Below, piece after piece: positions 1 through 7,959 of a DNA stretch of 64,000 bases; positions within the stretch are counted from its first letter, which is position 1; the number at the start of each line of letters is the position of its first letter. The notes under the pieces were generated by a model. The model was not told where the DNA came from and ran no database searches. It saw nothing but the letters and a program-made list of their open reading frames with translations. A program made the translations under genes and the position numbers. Source of the stretch: Prauserella salsuginis (GTDB lineage Bacteria > Actinomycetota > Actinomycetes > Mycobacteriales > Pseudonocardiaceae); NCBI RefSeq assembly GCF_024648885.1, contig NZ_JANBBF010000008.1:248001-312000 (forward strand), written 5' to 3'.

Positions 1-610
1 AGTAGAGATGCCCCGGATGCACGACGGGATCACCGGAAAGCCGCGCCAGCGCCTGCAGGCTGTGATACATCGCGTCGGCGTCCCCGCCGGGGAAGTCCGT
101 GCGTCCACAACCTTCCAGGAACAGCGTGTCGCCCGCGACCAGCTTGTCGCCGACGAGGAAACACTGACTCCCCGGGGTGTGCCCGGGCGTGTGCAGCAGC
201 CGGATGCCGACGGCGCCGACGTCGAGCCGGTCGTCGTGCTCGTGCGCGACGAGGTCCTCGGAGACGCCGGTGGTGCGCCGCACCCACTCGGCCTCGGCAT
301 CGCTCACGTGCACCGGCACCTGCTGCCGTTCCAGCAGTTCGGCGAGCCCGGGCAGCGAGAACCCCATGAAGTCGCCGCCCACGTGGTCGGGGTGGTGATG
401 CGTGACGAGCACGCCGGTCAGCCGCATGTCGTCGGCGGCCAACGTGTCGAGCAGGTCGCCCGCCGCGTACGCCGGATCGACGACCACGGCCTCCCGCGTC
501 TCGGCGTCCCCGATGAGGTAGGCGAAGTTGCGCATCTGGGTCGCGACGGGATCGCCCACGGCGAAGTCCCGGCCCGCGAGCAACTGGCGGAAGTACAGCC
601 GATCGGACAT
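1..610 (-). CDS. MBL-fold metallo-hydrolase (3' end outside window)
   Basis: Metallo-beta-lactamase-fold hydrolase of the glyoxalase II / persulfide dioxygenase type. The frame opens at an ATG at 610 and is still open at base 2, so only the first 203 residues are visible. It contains the metal-binding motif THHHPDHVGGD at about residues 70-80, a later TPGH segment and a GDTLF segment, and an HPGH motif next to the window edge. All are standard zinc/iron ligands of the family. The reaction is probably hydrolysis or oxidation of a thioester or persulfide, but the substrate cannot be told from sequence. It diverges from the secreted protein that starts at 814. Confidence 0.85.
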   Translation of the reverse strand, partial: MSDRLYFRQLLAGRDFAVGDPVATQMRNFAYLIGDAETREAVVVDPAYAAGDLLDTLAADDMRLTGVLVTHHHPDHVGGDFMGFSLPGLAELLERQQVPVHVSDAEAEWVRRTTGVSEDLVAHEHDDRLDVGAVGIRLLHTPGHTPGSQCFLVGDKLVAGDTLFLEGCGRTDFPGGDADAMYHSLQALARLSGDPVVHPGHLY

Positions 611-813
611 GGCGCGCAGGCTACCGGTCCCCGCCAGCGGGTACGCCGCCGCAGTCCCGGGTACCCCGCCACGCACGCGCACCACCCGGGCATCCGCGCG
701 GCGGCGCCGGGCTCGCGGCGGCCGTTCGAGCGGCATCGGTGGCCGCGATGCGTGGCCGGGTGGTCACGGATGCGACAATCCCCGGACCTGAATCCGCCGG
801 CGAGGAGGGCCTC

Positions 814-1287
814 ATGCATATCGGACGAGCCGCCGCCGGCGTGGTGCTGGGTGTCGCGATCATGGTCACCGGCGTCGCGAGCGCGGCGCTCGATTCCGGC
901 GCCGGCGACGAGAACCACCGCGCGTCCCCTCACTCGCCGTCGAGCACGGCCGAAACCCCCTCTCCCGGTCCCGCACCGGACATCGCCCGCCCGCACACGG
1001 TGCGCATCCATGTGTCCGGTCCGGACGACACCCTCATGCGCGTACTCCGCGGAGGCCACGGCACTCAGGTGGCGCTCGGCGGTGAACCGTTCGACCACTC
1101 CTTCACCGAACCGGCTGGCAGCGACGGCTATCTCGGGATTCAGGTCGCCGCGGCGAGTAAGCAAGCGGACGCGGCCGTGCACTGCCGCATCACCGTCGAC
1201 GGCGACGTCGTCGCCCAGCAGCGCGCGGCGAGCCGGGACGAGACCGGACTGGCGCAGGTCCAGTGCACGGTGCCCCGTGGCGTCTAG
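814..1287 (+). CDS. Small secreted protein, MmpS-like C-terminus
   Basis: A 157-residue exported protein. The ATG at 814 is preceded by a strong ribosome site (GAGGAGGG at 802-809). Residues 1-25 form a hydrophobic signal segment ending near ASA. A Ser/Pro/Thr-rich linker follows, then a beta-rich domain of about 100 residues. The C-terminal CRITVDGDVVAQ stretch followed by a second Cys resembles the end of mycobacterial MmpS proteins, which are small accessory proteins of MmpL lipid transporters. No mmpL gene is present in the window, so the MmpS link is only a resemblance. It could instead be an unrelated secreted beta-sandwich protein. It is followed 30 bases later by the DprE2-like gene. 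Confidence 0.65.
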   Translation: MHIGRAAAGVVLGVAIMVTGVASAALDSGAGDENHRASPHSPSSTAETPSPGPAPDIARPHTVRIHVSGPDDTLMRVLRGGHGTQVALGGEPFDHSFTEPAGSDGYLGIQVAAASKQADAAVHCRITVDGDVVAQQRAASRDETGLAQVQCTVPRGV

Positions 1288-1317
1288 CCGGGGTGCCGTC
1301 CGCCAGACTCGACGGCC

Positions 1318-2061
1318 ATGAACGGAACCGTCGTCGTCCTCGGCGGGCGCAGCGAGATCGGGCTCGCCGTCGCCCTGCGTCTCGTCCGCGGTGGCGCCAC
1401 CGAGGTCGTCCTCGCCGCTCGCCGCAGCCACGACCTCGACGAGCAGGAGCGAACCCTCCGCAACGCCGGGGCCACCTCCGTCGCGCGGGTCGAATTCGAC
1501 GCCGACGACACGGCGCGGCACGCCGAGGTGCTGGGCGAGATCATGACCGCCCACGGCCCGGTCGGCGTCGTGATCACCGCATTCGGGATCCTCGGTGACC
1601 AGGCTCGCGCCGAACGTGACGCGGCGCACGCGCTGGAGATCGTCCACACCGACTACACCGCGCACGTCAGCGCCCTGACCCAGCTGGCGAGCCTGCTGCG
1701 TGCCCAGGGCAGCGGCAGCCTCGTCGTGTTCTCCTCGGTCGCCGGGATCCGGGTGCGCCGCGCCAACTACGTCTACGGCTCGGCGAAAGCCGGGCTCGAC
1801 GGATTCGCGAGCGGCCTGGCCGATGCCCTGGCCGGCAGCGGCGTACACCTGCTGCTCGTGCGGCCGGGCTTCGTCGTCGGACGCATGACCGAAGGCATGT
1901 CGCCGGCCCCGTTCTCCAGCACACCGGACCAGGTCGCCGACGCCACCGTCGCCGCCCTGCGGGCGGGCCGCCACACCGCGTGGGTGCCGCGGATCCTGCG
2001 GCCGGTGTTCTTCGGCATGCGCCTGCTGCCGCGTGCGCTCTGGCGGCGCCTGCCCCGCTGA
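1318..2061 (+). CDS. SDR oxidoreductase, decaprenylphosphoryl-2-keto-ribose reductase (DprE2) family
   Basis: A 247-residue short-chain dehydrogenase. It has the N-terminal cofactor loop GGRSEIGLA (residues 9-17), an AFGILGD segment and the active-site block SSVAGIRVRRANYVYGSAKAGLDG region with catalytic Ser, Tyr and Lys. The RVRRANYVYGSAKAGLDG-type block and the closing basic RALWRRLPR tail match mycobacterial DprE2 closely. DprE2 makes decaprenylphosphoryl-arabinose for cell-wall arabinan with the oxidase DprE1. DprE1 is not nearby, so this may be a paralogue rather than the wall enzyme itself. It lies 30 bases after the secreted protein gene and may be cotranscribed. Confidence 0.8.
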   Translation: MNGTVVVLGGRSEIGLAVALRLVRGGATEVVLAARRSHDLDEQERTLRNAGATSVARVEFDADDTARHAEVLGEIMTAHGPVGVVITAFGILGDQARAERDAAHALEIVHTDYTAHVSALTQLASLLRAQGSGSLVVFSSVAGIRVRRANYVYGSAKAGLDGFASGLADALAGSGVHLLLVRPGFVVGRMTEGMSPAPFSSTPDQVADATVAALRAGRHTAWVPRILRPVFFGMRLLPRALWRRLPR

Positions 2062-2111
2062 GCGCTCTCCCCCGCTCCCCGCCGCGCGTCGCCGCAGCGT
2101 GGAGGTTCGGC

Positions 2112-2168
2112 GCGGAGCGAGCTTTCACCACGGAGCGGGGTTTCGCCCCGGAGCGGGGTTTCGCCGCG
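2112..2168. repeat. Three tandem 19-bp units
   Basis: Three head-to-tail 19-base copies at 2112-2130, 2131-2149 and 2150-2168, each starting CGGAGCG. The second and third are nearly identical (CGGAGCGGGGTTTCGCC core) and the first is diverged. They lie in the gap between the DprE2-like gene and the universal stress protein gene, ending 67 bases before the latter's start. They could be slipped-strand duplications or repeated binding sites. Confidence 0.8.
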
Positions 2169-2235
2169 CGCTCTGCGTCGGGTCGTGGCGTACCGTCACC
2201 GGCGCAGGGGATGTGATCACGAACGGAGACCGCCG

Positions 2236-3147
2236 ATGACCGAGGCCGGCCGAGGACAGGGACCCGTCATCGTCGGAACCGACGGTTCCGACACCGCGTT
2301 GCGCGGCGTGCAGTGGGCGGCGCGGGCCGCGGCGATCCGGCGCGCACCGCTGCAGATCCTGCACGCGTCCGGCTATCCGGAACGCTACACCGGCGAGTCG
2401 ATGTTGCCGCCCGAGTCGTTCAAGGCCGAGCTGCGGCGCCAACGATGGGAGTTCCTGCACGCGGCGCGGCAGTCGGCGATCGACACCGTCACCGCGGCCG
2501 GGCTGCCCCGGCTCGACGTGGCGACCGTGCTCGATCCGGAACAGCCGATCCCCGCTCTCGTCCACGCCTCCGCCGCCGCCCGCCTCCTCGTGCTCGGTAC
2601 GTCGGCGCACCGCAGCATCACCGGCCTCATCGTCGGCTCCACGACCATCGCGCTCGTCGGCCACGCCCACAGTCCCGTGGTGTCGGTGCGAGGCGACGTC
2701 GGCGACACCGGAGAACCCGATCACAGGCCGGTCGTGGTCGGCGTCGACGGCAGCCCGCTGAGCGAACGCGCCCTGGGCTGCGCGTTCGACGAGGCCTCGT
2801 TCCGCGGTGTCGCACTCGTCGCGGTCCACACGTGGAGTGATTCGGACACGTCCGCGTTCCGCGAGACCCATGTGGACTGGGAGCCGCTGCGCGACACCGA
2901 GGAGCGGCGGCTCGCCGAACGCCTCGCCGGCTGGCGCGAGCGTTACCCCGACGTTCCCGTGGAGCGAGTGCTGGTCAAGGACAAGCCCCGACACGAACTG
3001 CTCGAGTGGAGTCAGCGGGCGCAGCTCGTCGTCGTGGGCAGCCGCGGCCGCGGCGGCTTCCGCGGCCTGCTGCTCGGATCGACCAGCCACGCGCTGATCC
3101 ACAACGCCGGCTGTCCCGTGCTCGTCGCGCGCCCCGAGGAAGCCTGA
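2236..3147 (+). CDS. Universal stress protein with two UspA domains
   Basis: A 303-residue cytoplasmic protein of two UspA domains in tandem. Domain 1 starts with GTDGSDTALRGVQWA near residue 12 and domain 2 with VGVDGSPLSERAL near residue 170. The second domain keeps the ATP-binding pattern G-2X-G-9X-G-S/T (GSRGRGGFRGLLLGSTS). The first domain has the looser GTSAHRSITGLIVGSTT version. Tandem Usp proteins of about 300 residues are common in actinomycetes and bind ATP during hypoxia or stationary phase. The ATG at 2236 is chosen for the GGAGAC ribosome site; the frame extends upstream without one. A GC-rich hairpin follows the stop. Confidence 0.9.
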   Translation: MTEAGRGQGPVIVGTDGSDTALRGVQWAARAAAIRRAPLQILHASGYPERYTGESMLPPESFKAELRRQRWEFLHAARQSAIDTVTAAGLPRLDVATVLDPEQPIPALVHASAAARLLVLGTSAHRSITGLIVGSTTIALVGHAHSPVVSVRGDVGDTGEPDHRPVVVGVDGSPLSERALGCAFDEASFRGVALVAVHTWSDSDTSAFRETHVDWEPLRDTEERRLAERLAGWRERYPDVPVERVLVKDKPRHELLEWSQRAQLVVVGSRGRGGFRGLLLGSTSHALIHNAGCPVLVARPEEA

Positions 3148-3149
3148 CC

Positions 3150-3182
3150 GGGGCCGCCGCCCTCGTGCCCCGGCGGCGCCCC
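3150..3182 (+). terminator. GC-rich hairpin after the universal stress protein gene
   Basis: Two arms (3150-3159 and 3171-3182) can pair as four G:C pairs plus six pairs, with a two-base bulge and an 11-base loop. It starts 3 bases after the stop at 3147. There is no clear U-tract, as is usual in actinomycetes. Confidence 0.45.
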
Positions 3183-3274
3183 ACCCGGGAGCATCGCTCG
3201 CGCCCCCACGTCCGCACCGGCCGGGTGGGCACACACCTGATCGGCTGAACCCCGCGTCGGCGCACGCCGGATCG

Positions 3275-4261
3275 TCACCGCGGAGTGAGCAGCACCCACG
3301 TCGGCCCCTCCGCGACCGTCACACGCTGTCCGCCACCGGTGCGGTACGTCGTCGGCTCGTCCGGGGACGGACGGGACCACGTGCCCTCGTACGCCTTGCC
3401 GTCGCGCAGGATCGTCGCCTCACCACGGCCGACCGTGACGGCCACCGGCGACAGCTGTCCGCCGGAGTCACGTACCTGCCTGCCCTCGCGCACGGCGACC
3501 CGCTGCACGACGACCGTGCCCGCGGTGGCCGGGCCCGCCTCCCTGGTCCGCAGCGGTGAATCGTTGAGCGAGACCCGCCAGCGGCCGTCCTCGCCCGACC
3601 ACGTGAACCGGTAGCTGGCGGCCCGGAAGTCCACCGCGCGGGCATCGGTCGGCCTGCCGCCCTCGGGCGCTGCTCCCGTCTCGGTCACCGGCTTCGGCGC
3701 CCGCTCGCGCTGCTGCCCCGGGAGCTGGTGCGGACGCACGTACAGGTTGTGCGGGATCGGCCGATCGCCACCGCGGAAGTACGCGCCGGGCCGCGTCTCA
3801 TCCGTCACGAGGGTGATCGGTGCACGCCGCAGCAACGGCTCGATCTCGGGTGCACCGCCCGAGTACACCAGCACCGGCCTGCCGAACTGCCGGACGAGCG
3901 CGATGTCGGTCTCCCGGGCGCTGCGCACCGGACCGACCACCTCCGGCAGCCTGCTCGCGTACACCGCCGCCAGCCGAGTCAGCCCGCCTTCGACCGGTTC
4001 GACGTACACGATGTCCGCCGCCGACAGGCCGGTCTGCGGACGTGCCTGCTCCACGTTGTCGATCTTCACGACCACGACCGGTCGCCGCGGCGGATCGCTT
4101 CCGCCGGCGTCCGGCCGTGCCGACCGGGTTGCGCTGTCGCCGCCGCCCCCGTCGCCGCCCTCCCCGTCGCCGCGGAGCAGCAACAAGGTCACCGCCAGCG
4201 CGGCGATCAGGAACACGGCCACCGCGGCGATCAGCCGCGACGCGGGGCGCGACAAAGCCAT
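3275..4261 (-). CDS. DUF3048 (YerB-like) membrane-anchored protein
   Basis: A 328-residue protein with one N-terminal membrane segment (about residues 9-30) and a low-complexity Gly/Asp-rich linker. The DUF3048 domain runs from about residue 60 to the end. Recognisable blocks are VVVKIDNVEQARPQTGLSAAD, YVEPVEGGLTRLAAVY, VGPVRSARETDI and IPHNLYVRP. Bacillus YerB is the named relative, and the family's biochemical role is unknown. The large domain would sit outside the membrane. I see no lipobox Cys, so it is probably anchored by the helix. The next gene upstream on the same strand is the Rv1733c-like protein. Confidence 0.85.
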   Translation of the reverse strand: MALSRPASRLIAAVAVFLIAALAVTLLLLRGDGEGGDGGGGDSATRSARPDAGGSDPPRRPVVVVKIDNVEQARPQTGLSAADIVYVEPVEGGLTRLAAVYASRLPEVVGPVRSARETDIALVRQFGRPVLVYSGGAPEIEPLLRRAPITLVTDETRPGAYFRGGDRPIPHNLYVRPHQLPGQQRERAPKPVTETGAAPEGGRPTDARAVDFRAASYRFTWSGEDGRWRVSLNDSPLRTREAGPATAGTVVVQRVAVREGRQVRDSGGQLSPVAVTVGRGEATILRDGKAYEGTWSRPSPDEPTTYRTGGGQRVTVAEGPTWVLLTPR

Positions 4262-4406
4262 CGTCGCCTACCCTGCAGGCCCGGCCGTACGCACCGCGGC
4301 CGGGAGCGCCAGCGCCGTGGCCGGGGGCTGCGCCGCGTTCCGGTGCCATCGGCCCGTCGGCGGCGGTGCCGTGGGCCGGTCCGGGGCGCTGGCCGCGGTC
4401 ATGGCG

Positions 4407-5006
4407 TCACTGCCGAGTCCAGTCCTGGGCCGCTCGTTCCCATTCGCGGTCCCACCACGCCTGACGGGACCGGGCGAGCAGCACCCGGAACACGCCGTAG
4501 CCGAGCCCGCCGGCCCCCGCCACGAGCAGCCACAGGGCCACGCCGGCACTCACCCCGTCGACGATCGCACCTGTCTGGGTCACCGGCGCCGAGGTGACCT
4601 CCCCGCCGTGACCGACCCATATCGTCACCTCCGTGCCTCCGGTGGCGCCGCGGTAAGCGGGCACCGAACCGGTGCGCTCCCCACCGTCCGGCGCCGTCCA
4701 CTGCGCCGGCGCGCGCACACCGCGGGCGTAACCCGCGGTCGCCGACACCGGAGCATCGGCGGTCAACACGGCCGTGACCTGGTGTTTGGCAGCCGCATCG
4801 CGCGCCGCGTCGTCGAGCCGGCCCGCGTATACGTCGCCGCCCCAGGTGACCGCCGCGGGCACCGCCGCGATCACCAGCACCACGATCATCGCCAGCAGCC
4901 GGCCCTCCCAGCGATCACCGCTCCGTGCCAACGGGTTCCTGCCCGGACGGATCCGCCGCCACGCCCGCGTGAACCGTCCGGACGATGCCACGCTTCTCGC
5001 CGTCAC
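4407..5006 (-). CDS. Rv1733c-family two-helix membrane protein
   Basis: A 199-residue protein with the layout of mycobacterial Rv1733c. It has a basic N-terminus with NPLARSGDRWE (NPL-R-xDRxE motif), a membrane helix near residues 38-58, an extracytoplasmic region of about 80 residues, a second helix near 145-170 and a short basic tail. The ectodomain has ARGVRAPAQWTAPDGGERTGSV and an IWVGHGGEVTSAP stretch, as in relatives. Function is unknown; Rv1733c is known as a latency antigen of M. tuberculosis. It precedes the DUF3048 gene on the same strand with a 145-base gap. Confidence 0.8.
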   Translation of the reverse strand: MTARSVASSGRFTRAWRRIRPGRNPLARSGDRWEGRLLAMIVVLVIAAVPAAVTWGGDVYAGRLDDAARDAAAKHQVTAVLTADAPVSATAGYARGVRAPAQWTAPDGGERTGSVPAYRGATGGTEVTIWVGHGGEVTSAPVTQTGAIVDGVSAGVALWLLVAGAGGLGYGVFRVLLARSRQAWWDREWERAAQDWTRQ

Positions 5007-5153
5007 CGTTCTCCCCTCATCGGCCGCTCCGGGTGCACCGCCTGCGGCGGGAACACGCCATACGGTTCCCCGCGCATCTCATATTCCCGCCGGAGCAGCG
5101 GGCTATTCAACTCATCACGTGCGTACCCACCCGAAGAAGGCCCCGAACGGACG

Positions 5154-5192
5154 ACGGCGGGCCGGCACATCGTCGATGTGCCGGCCCGCCGT
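5154..5192 (-). terminator. Perfect 19-bp stem hairpin at the end of the conservon operon
   Basis: Bases 5154-5172 and 5174-5192 are exact inverted repeats around one central base, with a core of CGGCGGGCCGGCACAT. The hairpin lies 74 bases past the stop of the flavoprotein gene (minus strand), so it probably ends the cvnA-to-flavoprotein transcript. The nearly loop-free symmetry would also suit a protein-binding palindrome, but the position favours termination. Confidence 0.75.
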
Positions 5193-5265
5193 GATCACGC
5201 CGAGGCCGCAGCCGTGAGCCGAGGATCCGGATCCCCGGCGGCTCGCCGCCGAAGGGGACGCGGTG

Positions 5266-6495
5266 TCAGGACACGCTGGCCAGGTAGTCGGCCGCCTTCT
5301 GCGGGTCCATGAACCAGTGCTGGTAGTCGGACGGGTCGGAGAAGCCGTTCGCGAACCGCTTCGCCACCACCGGGTTCTCCTGCGCCGCGCCCAGAATGTC
5401 CATGACGTGCGGGGGCGGCGGCGTGAGCAGCGCGTTCGTCCAGTTGGTGACGTGCTGCGCGTACTCCCAGTACTTCTCGAACGTGTCGGTCATCCACGCG
5501 TCGTCGAACGGCTGGTCGCCGCGCTCGATGATCGAGCTCAGGTACGAGTCCGCACACTTGGCCGCGTTGTTCGACCCCTGACCAGTGATCGGGTCGTTGG
5601 CGACGACGACGTCGGCCATGCCCAGCACCTTGCCACCCGACGGCAGCGTGCCGACCGGCTTGCGGATGACCGGCGTGTAGCCACCGGCCAGCGTGGCCCG
5701 GTCGTCGGTCAGCTCCGCATTCCGGGACCGGTCGTACTCCCACGGCAGGTACTGCTTCATCAGCGACAGCGTGCGGTCGAGGTGCTCCTGCGGCGACGGC
5801 CGGTCGGTGAACACGTCGAGCGGCCCACCGGGGATGCCCTCGAAGAACAGGATCTCGCAGTTCCCGCTCAACGTCAGTCCCGGGATCATGAACAGCTCGC
5901 CCACGCCCGGGATCAGGTTGAACCGCACGGCGCGGTTGTTCGGGTGTTCCGGCCGGGGCTCGACCCCGTGCGCGTAGACCACCGACAGGGCACGCTGCGG
6001 CTTCGTCCACACCGAGCGCTCGTGGTCGCGGTCGAACAGCTGCACCAGCTCGCCCTTGCCCGCGGCGACCACGGTCAGGTCGTACATCGTCGACAGCGAG
6101 TTCAGATCCGCCGTCGTCACGCCGTGGATGACGAGCTTGCCGCCACGCTGTTCGAACAGCTCCAGCCAGCCCGCCATCTTCACCCGCTGGTCGACCGACT
6201 GTCCGTAGTTGTCGAGCCAGCCGATCCAGTTCATCACCCGGCTGGAGTCCTCACCCGCGACCGAGACACCGAGCCCGTCGACGGTCACGCACTCGGCCTC
6301 CCACAGGTTGAGCCCCTCGTTGCGCTCGGTCTGCAAGGCGTCGTTGAACATGCACTGGGTGGACATCACGCGGCCCCCGCGGATCTCGTCCGCGGTACGC
6401 GCCGACATCACCGTGACGTCGTATCCGTGCTGCTGCAGAGACAGGGCCAGCTGCAGCCCGGACTGGCCGGCTCCGACGACCAGAATCTTACGCAT
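5266..6495 (-). CDS. Styrene/indole monooxygenase (StyA)-type FAD protein
   Basis: A 409-residue single-component FAD-binding protein of the StyA/indole monooxygenase family. The dinucleotide fold is at the N-terminus (ILVVGAGQSGLQLA, residues 4-17). The family's substrate-binding domain is in the middle (GWLDNYGQSVDQRVKM, FNLIPGVGELFMIPGL). A GMADVVVANDPITGQGSNNAAKCA block carries the FAD pyrophosphate contact. StyA enzymes epoxidise styrene or indole using FADH2 from a separate reductase (StyB). No styB is present here. Its start overlaps the end of the cvnD GTPase gene by 8 bases, so it is translated as the fifth gene of the conservon, the place often held by a cytochrome P450 in Streptomyces conservons. 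The true substrate is unknown. Confidence 0.85.
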   Translation of the reverse strand: MRKILVVGAGQSGLQLALSLQQHGYDVTVMSARTADEIRGGRVMSTQCMFNDALQTERNEGLNLWEAECVTVDGLGVSVAGEDSSRVMNWIGWLDNYGQSVDQRVKMAGWLELFEQRGGKLVIHGVTTADLNSLSTMYDLTVVAAGKGELVQLFDRDHERSVWTKPQRALSVVYAHGVEPRPEHPNNRAVRFNLIPGVGELFMIPGLTLSGNCEILFFEGIPGGPLDVFTDRPSPQEHLDRTLSLMKQYLPWEYDRSRNAELTDDRATLAGGYTPVIRKPVGTLPSGGKVLGMADVVVANDPITGQGSNNAAKCADSYLSSIIERGDQPFDDAWMTDTFEKYWEYAQHVTNWTNALLTPPPPHVMDILGAAQENPVVAKRFANGFSDPSDYQHWFMDPQKAADYLASVS

Positions 6496-7141
6496 GCGTT
6501 CGTGCCCTCCCGGGGTCAGACAGTTCGGCCAACGCCAGCGTGTAGCTCACGAGCTCACGCAACGTCTCGGCCGTGGATTTCGGCTCCCGCGCGTCGACGG
6601 TGACCAGCGGAATTGACTCGTCGAGCGCCAGCGCGTCCCGGACGTCGTCGAGGTCGTGGTGCATCTCGCCGTCGAACCGGTTGACCGCCACGATGAACGG
6701 CAGGTCCGAATCGTTCTCGAAGTAGTTGATGGCAGCGAAGGACTGGTCGATCCGGCGGGTGTCGACCAGCACCACGGCGCCCAGCGCACCGCGGGACAGG
6801 TCGTCCCACAGGAACCAGAACCGTGCCTGACCGGGCGTGCCGAACAGGTACAGCAGGAGATCGCTGTGCAGCGTGATCTTGCCGAAGTCCATCGCCACGG
6901 TCGTGGTCGACTTCTGTGCGGTGTCGGGCGCCTCGTCGATACCCGTGCCCGCCTCGGTCATCCAGGCTTCGCTGTTGATCGGCGGTACTTCGGACACGGA
7001 CCCGACGAAGGTGGTCTTGCCGACGCCGAAGCCTCCGGCCACCACGATCTTCGCCGAGACCGCCAGCTGATCCGGGTCGCCGCCAGCGGCGCCGCCGGCC
7101 GCCGCCTGCGCGCCGTCAGACCGGTAGCCGCTTGAGTCCAT
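6488..7141 (-). CDS. cvnD: Conservon small GTPase-like protein (CvnD)
   Basis: A 217-residue GTP-binding protein of the actinobacterial conservon family, distantly related to MglA and Ras-like switches. Visible motifs are the P-loop GGFGVGKTT (residues 36-44), the switch region TTTVAMDFG (80-87), the G3-equivalent FGTPGQ (100-105) and the G4 motif NRFD (154-157), which differs from NKxD. It has a short Ala/Gly-rich N-terminal tail. Its start lies 26 bases inside the upstream DUF742 gene and its end overlaps the flavoprotein start, so translation is coupled. In Streptomyces, CvnA-D assemble at the membrane in a nucleotide-dependent way. Confidence 0.93.
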   Translation of the reverse strand: MDSSGYRSDGAQAAAGGAAGGDPDQLAVSAKIVVAGGFGVGKTTFVGSVSEVPPINSEAWMTEAGTGIDEAPDTAQKSTTTVAMDFGKITLHSDLLLYLFGTPGQARFWFLWDDLSRGALGAVVLVDTRRIDQSFAAINYFENDSDLPFIVAVNRFDGEMHHDLDDVRDALALDESIPLVTVDAREPKSTAETLRELVSYTLALAELSDPGRARTHA

Positions 7142-7502
7142 CGAGGATCCTCTCGAGTACGTTCCGATCGTGCGCGTACGCGTACGCCGTGGGGTGGATG
7201 TAGATCGCTCCCTGGGCCGCCAGGTCGCTGACCAGCACGCGGATCACACCCAACGGCAGTCCCAGCGACACCGACAGCTCGGCGATCGACACACGCGTGC
7301 GCGCACGCTCGTACAGCCGACGCGACTCCGGCATCAGTGAGTCGGCCAGGCTCGGGTCATAACGCGGCACCGAAATCAACGTTTCGACCAGCAGGTCGTA
7401 ACGCGGTTTGGTGCGGCCGCCGGTGAGCGCGTAAGGACGGATCCGCTTGCTGCGCATCCGGTTCGGCTGACCGGCCCCATTCTCTGTGGACACGGTGGTC
7501 AC
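7116..7502 (-). CDS. cvnC: DUF742 winged-helix-like protein (CvnC)
   Basis: A 128-residue DUF742 protein, the third member of conservon operons. It shows the family's RIRPYALTGGRTKPRYDL block near residues 21-38, ESRRLYERARTRVSIAELSVSLGLPLGVIRVLVSDLAAQG (a helix-turn-helix-like stretch) and a closing LERILDGLKRLPV. A GTG at 7502 is used here; a second in-frame GTG at 7493 has better spacing from the GAGGAAG ribosome site. It lies 19 bases after the roadblock gene and overlaps cvnD by 26 bases. Confidence 0.92.
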   Translation of the reverse strand: MTTVSTENGAGQPNRMRSKRIRPYALTGGRTKPRYDLLVETLISVPRYDPSLADSLMPESRRLYERARTRVSIAELSVSLGLPLGVIRVLVSDLAAQGAIYIHPTAYAYAHDRNVLERILDGLKRLPV

Positions 7503-7521
7503 TTCCTCACCAGTGGGGTCG

Positions 7522-7959
7522 TCACGCCTGCGCCCTGCGGGCGGTCAGCACGCGTCGCATGTCGGCACGGATTTCCGGGGTCAGGGCGTGGCCGGCGTTG
7601 CGGACGAACTGGGTCATCTCGTACGCCACCACCTTCATGTCGCAGTCGGGCCCGGTCAGCACGGCGAGTCCGGCGCCGTTGCCGATGCCCATGAACAGGA
7701 AGTAGCCGTGGGTGAGCCGGATGATGATCTGCTCACACCCGCCCTTGTCGAACAGCGTCGCGCTGTTGCGCGCGAGGCTGAGCATCCCGCTCGCGATCGC
7801 CGCGAGCTGCTCCGATTCGTCCGTCGAGACCTCGTCGGACGCGGTGAGCGGAAACCCGTCGGAGGACATGATCAGCGCGTGCGTGACCCCGTGGACCTTG
7901 CGGACGAAGTCGTTGATCAACCACGCGAAGTTCTGTTTGCCTGAGACCTGAGGATTCAC
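7522..7959 (-). CDS. cvnB: Roadblock/LC7-domain protein (CvnB)
   Basis: A 145-residue roadblock/LC7 protein. It has the domain's VHGVTHALIMSSDGFPLTAS opening, DESEQLAAIASGMLSLAR helix and GYFLFMGIGNGAGLAVLTG strands. Roadblock proteins regulate small GTPases, here the CvnD protein three genes on. The GTG start at 7959 overlaps the stop of cvnA (GTGA), so the two are translationally coupled. Confidence 0.93.
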   Translation of the reverse strand: MNPQVSGKQNFAWLINDFVRKVHGVTHALIMSSDGFPLTASDEVSTDESEQLAAIASGMLSLARNSATLFDKGGCEQIIIRLTHGYFLFMGIGNGAGLAVLTGPDCDMKVVAYEMTQFVRNAGHALTPEIRADMRRVLTARRAQA

